This document shows, piece after piece, positions 40,247-49,232 of a stretch of DNA of 64,000 nt. Origin of the DNA: an uncultured Clostridia bacterium. GTDB lineage: Bacteria; Bacillota; Clostridia; Oscillospirales; Oscillospiraceae. Numbering within the stretch: position 1 is the stretch's first letter; every line of letters starts with the position of its first letter. Location: NCBI GenBank assembly GCA_947644595.1, contig CANSAE010000001.1, positions 257,605-321,604 of the forward strand. The letters run 5' to 3'. A model generated the notes under the pieces. The model made no database searches, had not been told where the DNA came from, and was given only the letters and a program-made list of their open reading frames with translations. The translations under genes and the position numbers were made by a program.

Positions 40247-41173
40247 TTACTTTTCCAGCTTTGCCAGCGCAACTGCCGTTTTGGCAGCCAGCCGGGCATT
40301 ATTGAACACCAGTTGAATATTGGAATTCAGACTGTCTCCCCCTGTGATTTGCTGGATACGGTCCAACAGGAATGGGGTAATGTTCTTGCCCTTAACCCCC
40401 TGCTCATTGGCCTCCCTCACGGCCTGTTCAATGGCCTTGTTGATGACCGCAGGATCCATTTCAAACGCTGTGGGGATGGGATTGGTCACCAGCATGCCGC
40501 CCTTCATGTTCAGCTGCTGCTTGACGTAGAACGCTTCCGCGATCTCCTCCGGCGTATCCAACCGGTAATCCACGCCGAAGCCACTTTTACTGGTGTAAAA
40601 TGCCGGAAGCTCCTTGGTTTGATAACCGATGACCGGCACTCCCTTAGTCTCCAGATACTCCAACGTAAGCCCCAAATCCAAAATGGATTTGGCACCGGCG
40701 CAGACCACCATCACAGGGGTCATGGCCAGTTCTTCCAGATCCGCAGAAATATCCATAGTCGTCTCCGCACCGCGATGTACGCCGCCCACGCCGCCGGTGG
40801 CGAACACTTTGATACCGGCCATGGAAGCCAGGATCATGGTAGTGGCAACCGTAGTCGCGCCGTCCTCTTTCTTCGCTACCAGAATAGGCAGATCCCGGCG
40901 GGAGGTCTTGTTCACGGCCAGACCTTTTTTCCCCAGATATTCGATGTCCTCGGCAGTGCAGCCAATCTTCAGACGCCCGTTGATAATCGCCATCGTAGCG
41001 GGCACGGCACCTTCCGCCCGGATGATCTCTTCTACCTTCAGTGCCGTCTCCTTATTCTGGGGATAGGGCATACCATGGGAAATAATCGTGGATTCCAGGG
41101 CTACAACCGGTCTGCCCTCTTCCAAAGCTTTTGCCACTTCCGGATTGACATCCATATATTGTTTCAGGCTCAT
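40247..41173 (-). CDS. psuG: Pseudouridine-5'-phosphate glycosidase
   Basis: A 308-residue enzyme that splits pseudouridine 5'-phosphate to uracil and ribose 5-phosphate. Typical motifs: VALESTIISHGMPYPQN, MAIINGRLKIGC, VFATGGVGGVHRGAETTMDISADL, GAKSILDLGLTLEYLETKGVPVIGYQT. ATG 41173 has GGAGG upstream. A partner kinase (PsuK) is not adjacent. Confidence 0.93.
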   Translation of the reverse strand: MSLKQYMDVNPEVAKALEEGRPVVALESTIISHGMPYPQNKETALKVEEIIRAEGAVPATMAIINGRLKIGCTAEDIEYLGKKGLAVNKTSRRDLPILVAKKEDGATTVATTMILASMAGIKVFATGGVGGVHRGAETTMDISADLEELAMTPVMVVCAGAKSILDLGLTLEYLETKGVPVIGYQTKELPAFYTSKSGFGVDYRLDTPEEIAEAFYVKQQLNMKGGMLVTNPIPTAFEMDPAVINKAIEQAVREANEQGVKGKNITPFLLDRIQQITGGDSLNSNIQLVFNNARLAAKTAVALAKLEK

Positions 41174-41206
41174 TGTGATCCTCCTAAATGTTGGTATGAT
41201 AGAATC

Positions 41207-41235
41207 AATATAGCATGAAACTAATTTCCTGTCAA
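41207..41235 (-). promoter_or_regulatory. Promoter of psuG
   Basis: Minus strand TTGACA (41235-41230), 17-nt spacer, TATATT (41212-41207). Confidence 0.8.
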
Positions 41236-41282
41236 ATCCCTTAAAAAAGTGAAATTTGTCTTGGGAAACCGGCAATCTTGCA

Positions 41283-41312
41283 TTGACAATCGGTAAGTAA
41301 TGGAATTATAAT
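41283..41312 (+). promoter_or_regulatory. Promoter of surface O-acylation operon
   Basis: TTGACA (41283-41288), 18-nt spacer, TATAAT (41307-41312). A perfect Spo0A box complement TTCGACA lies at 41321-41327 just at the start site. Confidence 0.78.
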
Positions 41313-41320
41313 GATGTAGA

Positions 41321-41327
41321 TTCGACA
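41321..41327. promoter_or_regulatory. Perfect Spo0A-box sequence at the start site
   Basis: TTCGACA, complement of TGTCGAA, about 9 nt after the -10. An imperfect inverted repeat AAAGTG...CACTTT follows at about 41330-41354. If Spo0A bound here it would act as a repressor; a 7-bp match alone may be chance. Confidence 0.35.
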
Positions 41328-41382
41328 TAAAGTGTGGACACTTGTTCCACTTTGACCATAGATGAGAGGGTTAGGATAAACT

Positions 41383-42714
41383 ATGACTTTACATCAGAAG
41401 CGCTTTACCACATTACTGCTTTGTCTCTGTATATTGATGGGCCTTGTTGCCTGCAAACAGGATGACGTACCGGAAACGACGCCCACACCGGAGGTCCCGG
41501 ATTGGGAAAATCCCTATACGGACCTGACCGAGGACATGTGGGTGTACCCCTATGTGGCAAAGCTGAGCGAGGCAGGCGTGTTCACCGGAAGCGGGACTTT
41601 CGGGCCGGATGAGCCGGTGACCAGTGCGGAAGTGGTAGAATATCTGAAAAGTCTTGGCCAGGCTTTGAGTGTAAACTTCTCAGTGAACAGCGGTTTTTCC
41701 GCAGGACCCCTGACACGGGCAGATATGTGCTTGATCCTGTCAGAATTTGCCCAAAGCAGTAAACCGGCGCTTGGCGGCAAATTGACCCTCGCCCAGCAGC
41801 ATGAGCCGAAAGCGTTTTCAGAAGCCCTGTATCTCCCAGCAGAAGTACAAAACGCCGTCACCGCCTGCGAAGCCGCAGGCATCATCACAGATGATGACGG
41901 AAGCGGAAATCACAGTCTGCAATTAAACAAAGAGGTCACCCGTGCCCAATGTGCAGTTATGCTGTGCAAACTGCTGGTTATTGGCAAAAGCCGGGGCGAG
42001 ACGCCGGTGGATTTTTCCTCCGACGCTTATACCGATTTGTACACCGCGCTTTTGGACGAGCTCGTCCATGTTCCGGAATGTGCCCCCGTAGATGCCTCCT
42101 ATTTCGATGACGCGGTATTCGTGGGCGATTCCGTTTCTTTGCGGCTGCAATATTATTGCACTGCCAACGGCGGTTTGGGCAATACCACGTTCCTGTGCTC
42201 CGGCAGTCTCAGCGCCACCAACGCCCTGTGGAGCGTGGGGAGTGAATCGGTGCATCCTTCCTATCAGGGGAAAAAGATGCTCATTGAGGATGGCATCGCT
42301 GCCTGCGGCGCAAAAAAGGTATATATTATGCTGGGAATGAACAATATTTCTTTCGGCATCGAAAACGCCACCAACGATATGGTCACTTTGATGGACCGCA
42401 TCCAGGAAAAATCCCCGGACGTGACTCTGATCATCCAAGCTGTTACACCCATGACCTCCTCCAGCCGTATTTATTCGGGCTCACTGAACAATGAAAAAAT
42501 TGACGAGTATAACGAGGTCATGCGGCAGATTTGTCAGGACCACGGGTGGTATTTCCTGGATGTAAACACACAGTTTAAGGACGAGAACAACCAGCTGGTG
42601 CGCACCTATTGCAGCGACCCCGATGAAATGGGCATTCATTTCAGCAATGCGGCCGCGGAGATCTGGATTAATTATCTGAAGACCCATGTCCCCGCAGAAC
42701 TGCTGAACACTTGA
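41383..42714 (+). CDS. SGNH/GDSL-type hydrolase lipoprotein with SLH-like domain
   Basis: A 443-residue exported protein. Lipobox LVAC at about residue 24; residues 40-200 resemble SLH repeats (DMWVYPYVAKLSEAGVFTGSGTFGPDEPVTSAEVVEYL), which bind secondary wall polymers; the C-terminal part is an SGNH hydrolase (DAVFVGDSVSLRLQYY, MLGMNNISFG, and IHFSNAAAEIW with the catalytic His). Probably an esterase on cell-surface glycans, working with the MBOAT and DHHW proteins encoded next. Confidence 0.82.
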   Translation: MTLHQKRFTTLLLCLCILMGLVACKQDDVPETTPTPEVPDWENPYTDLTEDMWVYPYVAKLSEAGVFTGSGTFGPDEPVTSAEVVEYLKSLGQALSVNFSVNSGFSAGPLTRADMCLILSEFAQSSKPALGGKLTLAQQHEPKAFSEALYLPAEVQNAVTACEAAGIITDDDGSGNHSLQLNKEVTRAQCAVMLCKLLVIGKSRGETPVDFSSDAYTDLYTALLDELVHVPECAPVDASYFDDAVFVGDSVSLRLQYYCTANGGLGNTTFLCSGSLSATNALWSVGSESVHPSYQGKKMLIEDGIAACGAKKVYIMLGMNNISFGIENATNDMVTLMDRIQEKSPDVTLIIQAVTPMTSSSRIYSGSLNNEKIDEYNEVMRQICQDHGWYFLDVNTQFKDENNQLVRTYCSDPDEMGIHFSNAAAEIWINYLKTHVPAELLNT

Positions 42715-42730
42715 TACACAGGAGGAAACT

Positions 42731-43201
42731 ATGAAGCAACGTACAATTGCCTTGATATTGTCCCTGCTGCTGGCACTGGGCCTGACGGCCTGCGGCGGCA
42801 AAGAAGAAGTCGCTGTAGACCTGACCGATGTGCGTGGCGCCATGCTGGAGGTTCAAGCGCCGGATGAGCCCTGGTTACTGGAAACCGACGCACTGAAAAA
42901 TCTCTACGGCATTGAAGCCGACGATGTACAGCAGTCCGCCAGCTATGTGACCATGTCCGGCACTTTCCCCGATGAAATCATTCTCGTCCAGGCTGTAGAT
43001 GAAAAGGCCGCAGAACGCATTCAGTCTGCGCTGAAAGCCCGGCTGAGTGAAGTTATGGTCCAGTCCCAAAGCTATGACCCGGACAATTACGCAGCCGCGC
43101 AAAAATGCACTGTAACGGTGAACGGCACCTATGTGGCCCTGATCCTGTCTCCGGAACAGGAAAGCCTGCGGGCCGTGTATGACGAATATTTTGCCGGATA
43201 A
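42731..43201 (+). CDS. DUF4358 lipoprotein
   Basis: A 156-residue lipoprotein (lipobox LTAC near residue 20) with a DUF4358 domain (NLYGIEADDVQQSASYVTMSGTFPDEIILVQAVDEKAAERIQSAL). Function unknown; the family often lies in operons with MBOAT and DHHW genes in Firmicutes, as here. Confidence 0.85.
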   Translation: MKQRTIALILSLLLALGLTACGGKEEVAVDLTDVRGAMLEVQAPDEPWLLETDALKNLYGIEADDVQQSASYVTMSGTFPDEIILVQAVDEKAAERIQSALKARLSEVMVQSQSYDPDNYAAAQKCTVTVNGTYVALILSPEQESLRAVYDEYFAG

Positions 43202-43269
43202 GCTCCACATATAGAATGCAAGAGAGGCGCGTTGATCCGCGCCCCTCTTTTTGACTTTGGAGGTCTCCC

Positions 43270-44649
43270 ATGGTTTTTTCCAGTTTGCCATTTCTGTTTC
43301 TGTTCCTCCCTGCCACCCTCTTGGGCTATTTTCTCCTGCGGGGACGGGCCAGGAACTATTTTCTGCTGTTGGCAAATCTGATTTTCTACGCTTACGGCGA
43401 ACCCATATATCTACTGCTGATGCTGGCATCTATCGCCGTCAACTACGGTGCCGCGGTACTGCTGGAGCGACAAATCGCCCCCAAGGGAAGGCGCATCGTT
43501 CTCATCATCGCCATTGTCCTGAATCTTGCGGCGCTCGGTTGGTTCAAATATGCGGGGCTGGCGTCAGACACATTGCGGAGCGTTGGGTTCTCCTTCATAC
43601 CAAAAGTGTCTGTCGCTCTGCCCATCGGCATCTCCTTTTATACTTTCCAGGCAATGTCCTATGTCATCGACGTGTATTGGGGGCGGTGCCGGGCCACAAA
43701 AAATTTCGTGGATTTCGCCGCGTATATTTCCCTGTTTCCGCAGCTCATCGCCGGGCCTATCGTGCGGTACCGGGATGTGGCGGACCAGTTGACTGACCGG
43801 CGGACCTCTCTCCCCCGCTTCTCCTGGGGAGTGCGGATGTTTGTGATTGGTCTGGCCAAAAAAGTGCTGCTGGCCAACCAGTTGGTGCTGCTGTGGGAGA
43901 CCGTGGCAGCGGACCCTCATGCCGCGGGAACGCTCGCGGCATGGTTCGGTATGGCAGCGTATACGCTGCATATCTACTTTGACTTCGGTGGATATTCCAA
44001 TATGGCCCGGGGTCTTGGCGCTATGATGGGCTTTGATTTCTGCATCAACTTTGACTACCCCTATTGTGCCAACAGTATCACTGATTTCTGGCGGCGGTGG
44101 CATATTTCTTTGAGCACTTGGTTCCGGGATTATGTGTATATCCCCCTGGGCGGCAGCCGAAAAGGCACGGGCAACACCGCACGAAATCTGCTGATCGTCT
44201 GGATGCTGACGGGATTATGGCACGGGGCTGGATGGAACTTCGTGTTCTGGGGATTTTATTATGGGATACTGCTGTTGCTGGAAAAATTTGCGTTGAAAGA
44301 CCTCATCGCCAAGCTGCCTTCTCCCATTCGGCGGATATATACCCTTGTATTGGTCGCTGTGGGTTGGGTATTCTTTGCCTCTCCGAATCTTGCCTCCGCA
44401 GGACAATATCTGCTGGTGTTAGTGAATGGGACCGGCGGCATGGCCCCCATGCAGTTGCTGGCTTGGCTGCCCATCGGATTGGCTGGCATCTTTGCCAGCA
44501 CTCCGACAGCCGCGAAATTCTGGAACAAGCACCGGGACAGGGCCATTATGCCAGTGCTGGAGGCCGTACTTTGTCTGATAGCACTGGTGCTTTGCACGGC
44601 TGGGCTGGTCAGCGGCAGCTATAATCCTTTCCTCTATTTCAGATTTTAA
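43270..44649 (+). CDS. MBOAT-family O-acyltransferase (AlgI/DltB-like)
   Basis: A 459-residue integral membrane protein with about ten membrane segments. Signature parts: VALPIGISFYTFQAMSYVIDVY, ITDFWRRWHISLSTWFRDYVYIPLGGSR and LTGLWHGAGWNFVFWG, where His in WHGA is the catalytic residue. Carries acyl (usually acetyl) groups across the membrane to a surface polymer. Likely partner is the DHHW protein encoded 12 nt later. Confidence 0.92.
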   Translation: MVFSSLPFLFLFLPATLLGYFLLRGRARNYFLLLANLIFYAYGEPIYLLLMLASIAVNYGAAVLLERQIAPKGRRIVLIIAIVLNLAALGWFKYAGLASDTLRSVGFSFIPKVSVALPIGISFYTFQAMSYVIDVYWGRCRATKNFVDFAAYISLFPQLIAGPIVRYRDVADQLTDRRTSLPRFSWGVRMFVIGLAKKVLLANQLVLLWETVAADPHAAGTLAAWFGMAAYTLHIYFDFGGYSNMARGLGAMMGFDFCINFDYPYCANSITDFWRRWHISLSTWFRDYVYIPLGGSRKGTGNTARNLLIVWMLTGLWHGAGWNFVFWGFYYGILLLLEKFALKDLIAKLPSPIRRIYTLVLVAVGWVFFASPNLASAGQYLLVLVNGTGGMAPMQLLAWLPIGLAGIFASTPTAAKFWNKHRDRAIMPVLEAVLCLIALVLCTAGLVSGSYNPFLYFRF

Positions 44650-44661
44650 GGGGGTGCTCTT

Positions 44662-45783
44662 TTGAAAAAATTGCAAAATTGGCCATGCGTCGCGGTATTT
44701 ACCGTATTTTGCCTGACTATGACAGTGCTTTTACTGGGCGCCCCGGGTCGGGATTACTCCGAAAACGAAAAGCGGCATCTGGCCAAATCACCGGAATTCA
44801 GTCTCTCCGCATTTCTGGACGGCAGTCTGCAAAAAGGATTGGAAGATTGGACGGCAGATCAATTTCCGTTCCGAGACAACTATGTGGGCCTGAACGCCTA
44901 TTGGACGCTGGCCTCCGGGCGGAACGCAGTACAGGACATTTACTATTGTAAGAACGGCTATCTCATCAACGCGCCGAAAACAGAAAAAAACGGAACCTTT
45001 GAAAACAATCTCACCCAATTGAATAACTTTGCCGCTGATTGCGGCATACCGGCAGAAATGATTCTGATACCGTCCACAGGGCATTTGAAAGAGGACCTGC
45101 TTCCAGACGGGCATCTTCCCTATCAGGATGATATGCTGTTTGCCAAGGCGAAAGAAACGCTCATAAATGTGACTTTTTACGATTTTCGGGAAGAATTGAA
45201 AGCGGCAGATACGCCAGAACAAAATATCTGCTACCGCACAGACCATCATTTGACCGTTTGGGGTAATCAGGCCCTTTATCGTGCCTATCTTGATGCCCAC
45301 GATGCTTATCCATGGGCACAGACGTTTACCCCCACCCCGGGCTTTTATGGCACGACCTGGTCCGGCAGCGGGTATTGGGGCGTGAACCCGGATGATATTT
45401 ACACTTGGGACAGCCATGCTGAAGTGACTGTGACCATTACAGACAGCGGTCAAGAACCGGTGGTCAGTGACAGCGTATTTTTCCCTGCTCATCTGGCAGA
45501 AATGGACAAATATCCGGTGTATCTGGATGGCAACCACACGCTGGTGAAAATCGAAAACCCAGGCGCGGCAGATGACACCACGCTGCTCATCGTGAAAGAC
45601 TCCTATGCCCACTGCTTCACGGCCATGCTGGAAGAAAATTACCAGACAATCTACATGATCGACTTGCGCTATTACCGAGATTCAGTGAGCGACTTTATTG
45701 AAGCCAACGGTGTAGACCGGCTACTGTATTTTTACGGCGTGGATACCCTGCTGACGGATACCAATTCCGCCTGGCTGCGCTAA
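44662..45783 (+). CDS. DHHW-type (AlgX/AlgJ-like) surface acetylation protein
   Basis: A 373-residue protein with N-terminal membrane anchor (VAVFTVFCLTMTVLLL), then an AlgX/SGNH-like domain: DQFPFRDNYVGLN, YCKNGYLI, and YRTDHHLTVWGNQALY, the DHH motif; a further Ser-containing DSYAHCF near residue 315. TTG start with AAGGGGGTG upstream. Likely transfers acetyl groups to a cell-surface polymer supplied by the MBOAT protein. Confidence 0.82.
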   Translation: MKKLQNWPCVAVFTVFCLTMTVLLLGAPGRDYSENEKRHLAKSPEFSLSAFLDGSLQKGLEDWTADQFPFRDNYVGLNAYWTLASGRNAVQDIYYCKNGYLINAPKTEKNGTFENNLTQLNNFAADCGIPAEMILIPSTGHLKEDLLPDGHLPYQDDMLFAKAKETLINVTFYDFREELKAADTPEQNICYRTDHHLTVWGNQALYRAYLDAHDAYPWAQTFTPTPGFYGTTWSGSGYWGVNPDDIYTWDSHAEVTVTITDSGQEPVVSDSVFFPAHLAEMDKYPVYLDGNHTLVKIENPGAADDTTLLIVKDSYAHCFTAMLEENYQTIYMIDLRYYRDSVSDFIEANGVDRLLYFYGVDTLLTDTNSAWLR

Positions 45784-45792
45784 ACAATAAAT

Positions 45793-45825
45793 AAAAAACA
45801 CCCGGCAATACCGGGTGTTTTTATT
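45793..45825 (+). terminator. Terminator of surface O-acylation operon
   Basis: Stem AAAAACACCCGG / CCGGGTGTTTTT with 5-nt loop, then ATTTATTT. On the minus strand it can also terminate the peptidase gene. Confidence 0.85.
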
Positions 45826-45842
45826 TATTTATTGGCTCCCAA

Positions 45843-48680
45843 TCACTTCACGTTCTGGCAGAAGCGCATCAGGATGGCAGCAACCTGCGCACGGGCTGCG
45901 CCGTCCTGGGGATCCAAGGTGGTGGCGGACTTGCCGGAAATCAAGCCGTTGGCGATAGCCCACTGCATGCTGGTCGTTGCCCACGGGGAAATCTCCTGGG
46001 CATCCGTATAGCCGGCGAGGTCTGCTTGTTCAGAGGTATTGTAACGCTTGTAATCCGCATAGCGCTTCAACAGACAAGCCAAATCTTCACGGCTGATGGG
46101 GTCGTTGGGGCCAAAGGTGCCTTCGTCGTAGCCCGTAACAATGCCCGCGTCCGCCTGTGCAGCCCATGCCACAGCCTTTGAGTAGTACTGGTCATCTGGA
46201 ACATCCGTAAAGTTGGACGTGCCGGAAACAGCGGGAGACCCCTCCATGCGGTACAGGATGGTCACGATCATGCCGCGGGTAGCGGCACCGTTGACACCAA
46301 AGCTGGTATTGCTGTCACCGGCCATCAGACCCTTCTCTGTGACATACTCCACAGCGTCAGCATACCAGTCATTGGCAGCTACATCGGCAAACTTCTGGAT
46401 CGGCATATCCACATAGGACGCTGCATTATCAATCGTCAGGCTCATACCGCTGTTGTTCGGCACGCTCACTGTCAATTCGATGGTATGTCCAGCTTTCACG
46501 GTATAGACCGCAGGCTGGATATAGACCACATAATCATAAAACTGGCCCTCGGTGATTTTTTCACCTCGTCTCGTAGCAGTATTTGACTCGTAGCCCGCTT
46601 CGGGGTTGAATACATCAATATACCCCATGCCGATGCTCTTGCTGTTGGTAGCAGTCTGATCGTACTGTACCAAGCGGAAATTCTCTACACCGCCGCCCAT
46701 CCAGGCACCGTTTTCGCGTACCGTGCTGATAGGCAAGTAACTACGTTCAGGCACATAAGCATTGAACGCCGTGTCGCTGTTATCGTTCAGGCCGACGGTC
46801 ATACGGATACCGTCCATTTCAGCAAAATTCTCAGCTGTGGCAGCTACACGCAGGTGTACAGCGACGGGTCCCTGAATGGTCACATCGCTGGGAATGGAGA
46901 AGCTATAGGACGCATTGACTGCAGCCTTCGTCTCGTTCCATCCGGAATTGCGTTCAGGATTATCATAATATCCCTCTGCAGCAACTACGCTGGTGGTAGC
47001 ACCGGATGCAGCAGAAGCAGTCTTTAAAATCATATTTTCAGCGGTTTCCCAGCTGTCATATGTATCCCAACTTCCATCCACATTATTCTGCACAGTGACC
47101 TCAGCCATATTTTCAATGCCATTGTTTACATTATACAGATAGTGACTGAACCACCGATTCAAAATGCTGTCGTAATACTCGCCGTTGATTTTCAGTTCAT
47201 AAGCCTGGGCAGGATAAGTGGGGGTCAAGTGTGTGCCTTGATGCCATAAGAGTTTTACATTCTGACCAGCCTTTTTAAAGGCATCGTACATCATGTCGGA
47301 CTCTTTGGTACGGACATTTGTATCGTTCAGACCATGGACAATCAGTGCGGGAATATGGATTCCCGTCCAATCCGGCAGCAGTGGGTCAACTGTGTAATCG
47401 CGGATGGCCCAATGCTCACCGTAGTCGCCGTTCAAATCCAACTGCAGATCACGGATCTGCTGCAGATATTTGCCATAGGATTCTTCAATGGTCGCATAGT
47501 CAGCCTCATCCAAGTACCGGCCCGCACAGTAGGCTGCCAGCCATTCGGAATAAGCAGGATCATTTCTGGTGGCAACGCCTTGGGAGTTGGTATACTCGTA
47601 CCAGCTGGCAATACCCGCCACCGGAACGATGGTCTCCAGACCCTTTACGCCAGTCGTGGCCAGTCCGAACTGTGTGGTACCGGCATAAGAACGGCCAGTC
47701 ATACCCACTTTGCCGTTGGACCAATCGGCCTTCACGGAAATGTTGCTGGTCTTATCCGTGTAAGCCACACGGTCGCCATGGAGCCATTCAATGACGCACT
47801 TAAACGCATCAATTTCCAAATCGGTGCCACAGGTCTCAAACCCTTCGGAGTCCTTGGTGCCCAGACCGCCGCATTCTACAACAGCATATCCGCGAACCAG
47901 ATAATAATCATACCAGGTCAGATCCTCGTAATCATACATCTCCTCAAACGGATTCCAATAATACCATTCGGAAGCATCAGCATTGGCGGCAACCTCAGCA
48001 GTAGTTGTACTGCCGGCAGCCACGCGCTTGGCAGGCTGATTGTACATGCTGTCAATATCATAACCGCCCTCTACCAAAGGATTGGAGCGGTCAGTGCAGC
48101 CGGTGATGTAAGGGCGCGCTTCGTAGATGGTAGCCGCTTTGTAGTCCCCTTCCATCGCAGCCCGGGGCAACTGTACCAGGGTTTTTACTAAATCCAGCTT
48201 ACCATCACCATCGGTATCATAGTTCGTTTCCACATACACGAAAAAACGAATGATGTCGCTGTTATCGTTGCTGTAGGTGGTGCCCTCTTCAATGATACCG
48301 CTGGTATAGGGGAAGATAGGCTGCGCCATGCCATTCATGAACAGGGGCTGGAGCTTATCTGCATGGAGCGCGTTGTACAGAGGCTGGGCCGCGGTAGTCA
48401 GAGCATTGTACATCTCTGCGGTGCAGGCGGAGGACGCATTGTAGCCCGCGGGCAGAATGCCCATGCTCTTTGCAAGCTCCGTGCAGTCATAAGCAAACTG
48501 CTCTGTTCCTGCGGCTGCGGTGGACAACTGACTGTCCTTCATTCCGGCATTGCGCAGTACTGCAATCACTGCATCCTGCTGGGTGGCGGGCAAGGTATCG
48601 TTGTCCACAGCAAAGGCCGGGACCATGAGCCCCAGGACCATGACCAGTGTCAGCAGCAGTGCCATTAACTTCTTAGTCAA
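45843..48680 (-). CDS. SLH-anchored X-Pro dipeptidyl-peptidase-like protein (S15)
   Basis: A 945-residue exported protein. Signal peptide ends VMVLGLMVPAFA. The peptidase domain (about 120-500) has GKVGMTGRSYAGTTQFGLATTG with the nucleophilic Ser and HGLNDTNVRTKESD, and WHQGTHLTP with the catalytic His; a beta-rich C-terminal S15 domain follows. The last 190 residues are three SLH repeats (ADVAANDWYADAVEYVTEKGLMAG, TFGPNDPISREDLACLLKRY, AISPWATTSM-type), which attach it to the wall. TTG 48680 is used (GAGGAAA 7 nt upstream); GTG/ATG alternatives exist. Confidence 0.87.
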   Translation of the reverse strand: MTKKLMALLLTLVMVLGLMVPAFAVDNDTLPATQQDAVIAVLRNAGMKDSQLSTAAAGTEQFAYDCTELAKSMGILPAGYNASSACTAEMYNALTTAAQPLYNALHADKLQPLFMNGMAQPIFPYTSGIIEEGTTYSNDNSDIIRFFVYVETNYDTDGDGKLDLVKTLVQLPRAAMEGDYKAATIYEARPYITGCTDRSNPLVEGGYDIDSMYNQPAKRVAAGSTTTAEVAANADASEWYYWNPFEEMYDYEDLTWYDYYLVRGYAVVECGGLGTKDSEGFETCGTDLEIDAFKCVIEWLHGDRVAYTDKTSNISVKADWSNGKVGMTGRSYAGTTQFGLATTGVKGLETIVPVAGIASWYEYTNSQGVATRNDPAYSEWLAAYCAGRYLDEADYATIEESYGKYLQQIRDLQLDLNGDYGEHWAIRDYTVDPLLPDWTGIHIPALIVHGLNDTNVRTKESDMMYDAFKKAGQNVKLLWHQGTHLTPTYPAQAYELKINGEYYDSILNRWFSHYLYNVNNGIENMAEVTVQNNVDGSWDTYDSWETAENMILKTASAASGATTSVVAAEGYYDNPERNSGWNETKAAVNASYSFSIPSDVTIQGPVAVHLRVAATAENFAEMDGIRMTVGLNDNSDTAFNAYVPERSYLPISTVRENGAWMGGGVENFRLVQYDQTATNSKSIGMGYIDVFNPEAGYESNTATRRGEKITEGQFYDYVVYIQPAVYTVKAGHTIELTVSVPNNSGMSLTIDNAASYVDMPIQKFADVAANDWYADAVEYVTEKGLMAGDSNTSFGVNGAATRGMIVTILYRMEGSPAVSGTSNFTDVPDDQYYSKAVAWAAQADAGIVTGYDEGTFGPNDPISREDLACLLKRYADYKRYNTSEQADLAGYTDAQEISPWATTSMQWAIANGLISGKSATTLDPQDGAARAQVAAILMRFCQNVK

Positions 48681-48742
48681 TTTGATTTCCTCTCTTTCAT
48701 ATTGTAAAATCATCAAATCGCAAAAACGATTTAATACTTTAA

Positions 48743-48771
48743 AGTATACTACTTCTTCTCGGATTTTTCAA
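48743..48771 (-). promoter_or_regulatory. Promoter of SLH peptidase gene
   Basis: Minus strand TTGAAA (48771-48766), 17-nt spacer, TATACT (48748-48743). An AAATCG...CGATTT palindrome lies downstream at 48716-48733. Confidence 0.75.
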
Positions 48772-48984
48772 CGGTTCCTGGCATGGCATATTTTACAAAA
48801 TATTTGTCGATTCAAAACCTGCATTGTTTCTTTTCACAACGGCAATGCATTTTAGCGGTGATTTCAATTTTTTGATTGTCAGATATTACCACAAAAATTT
48901 TGAATATCCTTTTTCTCTGCGGTAAAGATAATAGCGAAATCATCGAGCAGATGATTAACATCACGATAAGGAGTGAAACGAATT

Positions 48985-49182
48985 ATGACGAGCTCTTCTA
49001 ACAACATCATGAACCCCAACGCCCGTGACGCTATGGACAAGTTCAAGATGGAGGCTGCTGCTGAGGTCGGCGTGAACCTGAAGCAGGGTTACAACGGCGA
49101 TCTCACCAGCCGCCAGGCCGGTTCCGTTGGTGGTCAGATGGTCAAAAAGATGATTCAGGCCTACGAAAACGGCATGAAGTAA
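48985..49182 (+). CDS. Alpha/beta-type small acid-soluble spore protein
   Basis: A 65-residue SASP: NPNARDAMDKFKMEAAAEVGVNLKQGYNGDLTSRQAGSVGGQMVKKMIQAYE, with the GPR protease site in FKMEAAAE and the second motif GDLTSRQAGSVGGQMVKKMI. It coats forespore DNA and protects it. ATG 48985 follows AGGAG. An upstream TGAATA with GATAATA 20 nt further is close to, but not at, sigma-G spacing. Confidence 0.95.
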   Translation: MTSSSNNIMNPNARDAMDKFKMEAAAEVGVNLKQGYNGDLTSRQAGSVGGQMVKKMIQAYENGMK

Positions 49183-49194
49183 ATCTTCCCATAG

Positions 49195-49232
49195 AAATAG
49201 GGGTAAGACAACTGTCTTACCCCTATTTTTTA
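49195..49232. terminator. Bidirectional terminator after SASP gene
   Basis: Perfect 16-bp stem AAATAGGGGTAAGACA / TGTCTTACCCCTATTT, T-tracts on both strands; shared with the convergent gene ending at 49230. Confidence 0.85.

Noticed and set aside
48900..48926. Sigma-G promoter for the SASP gene
   Set aside because: TGAATA and GATAATA are present but about 20 nt apart, outside the usual 17-18 nt; not strong enough to list.
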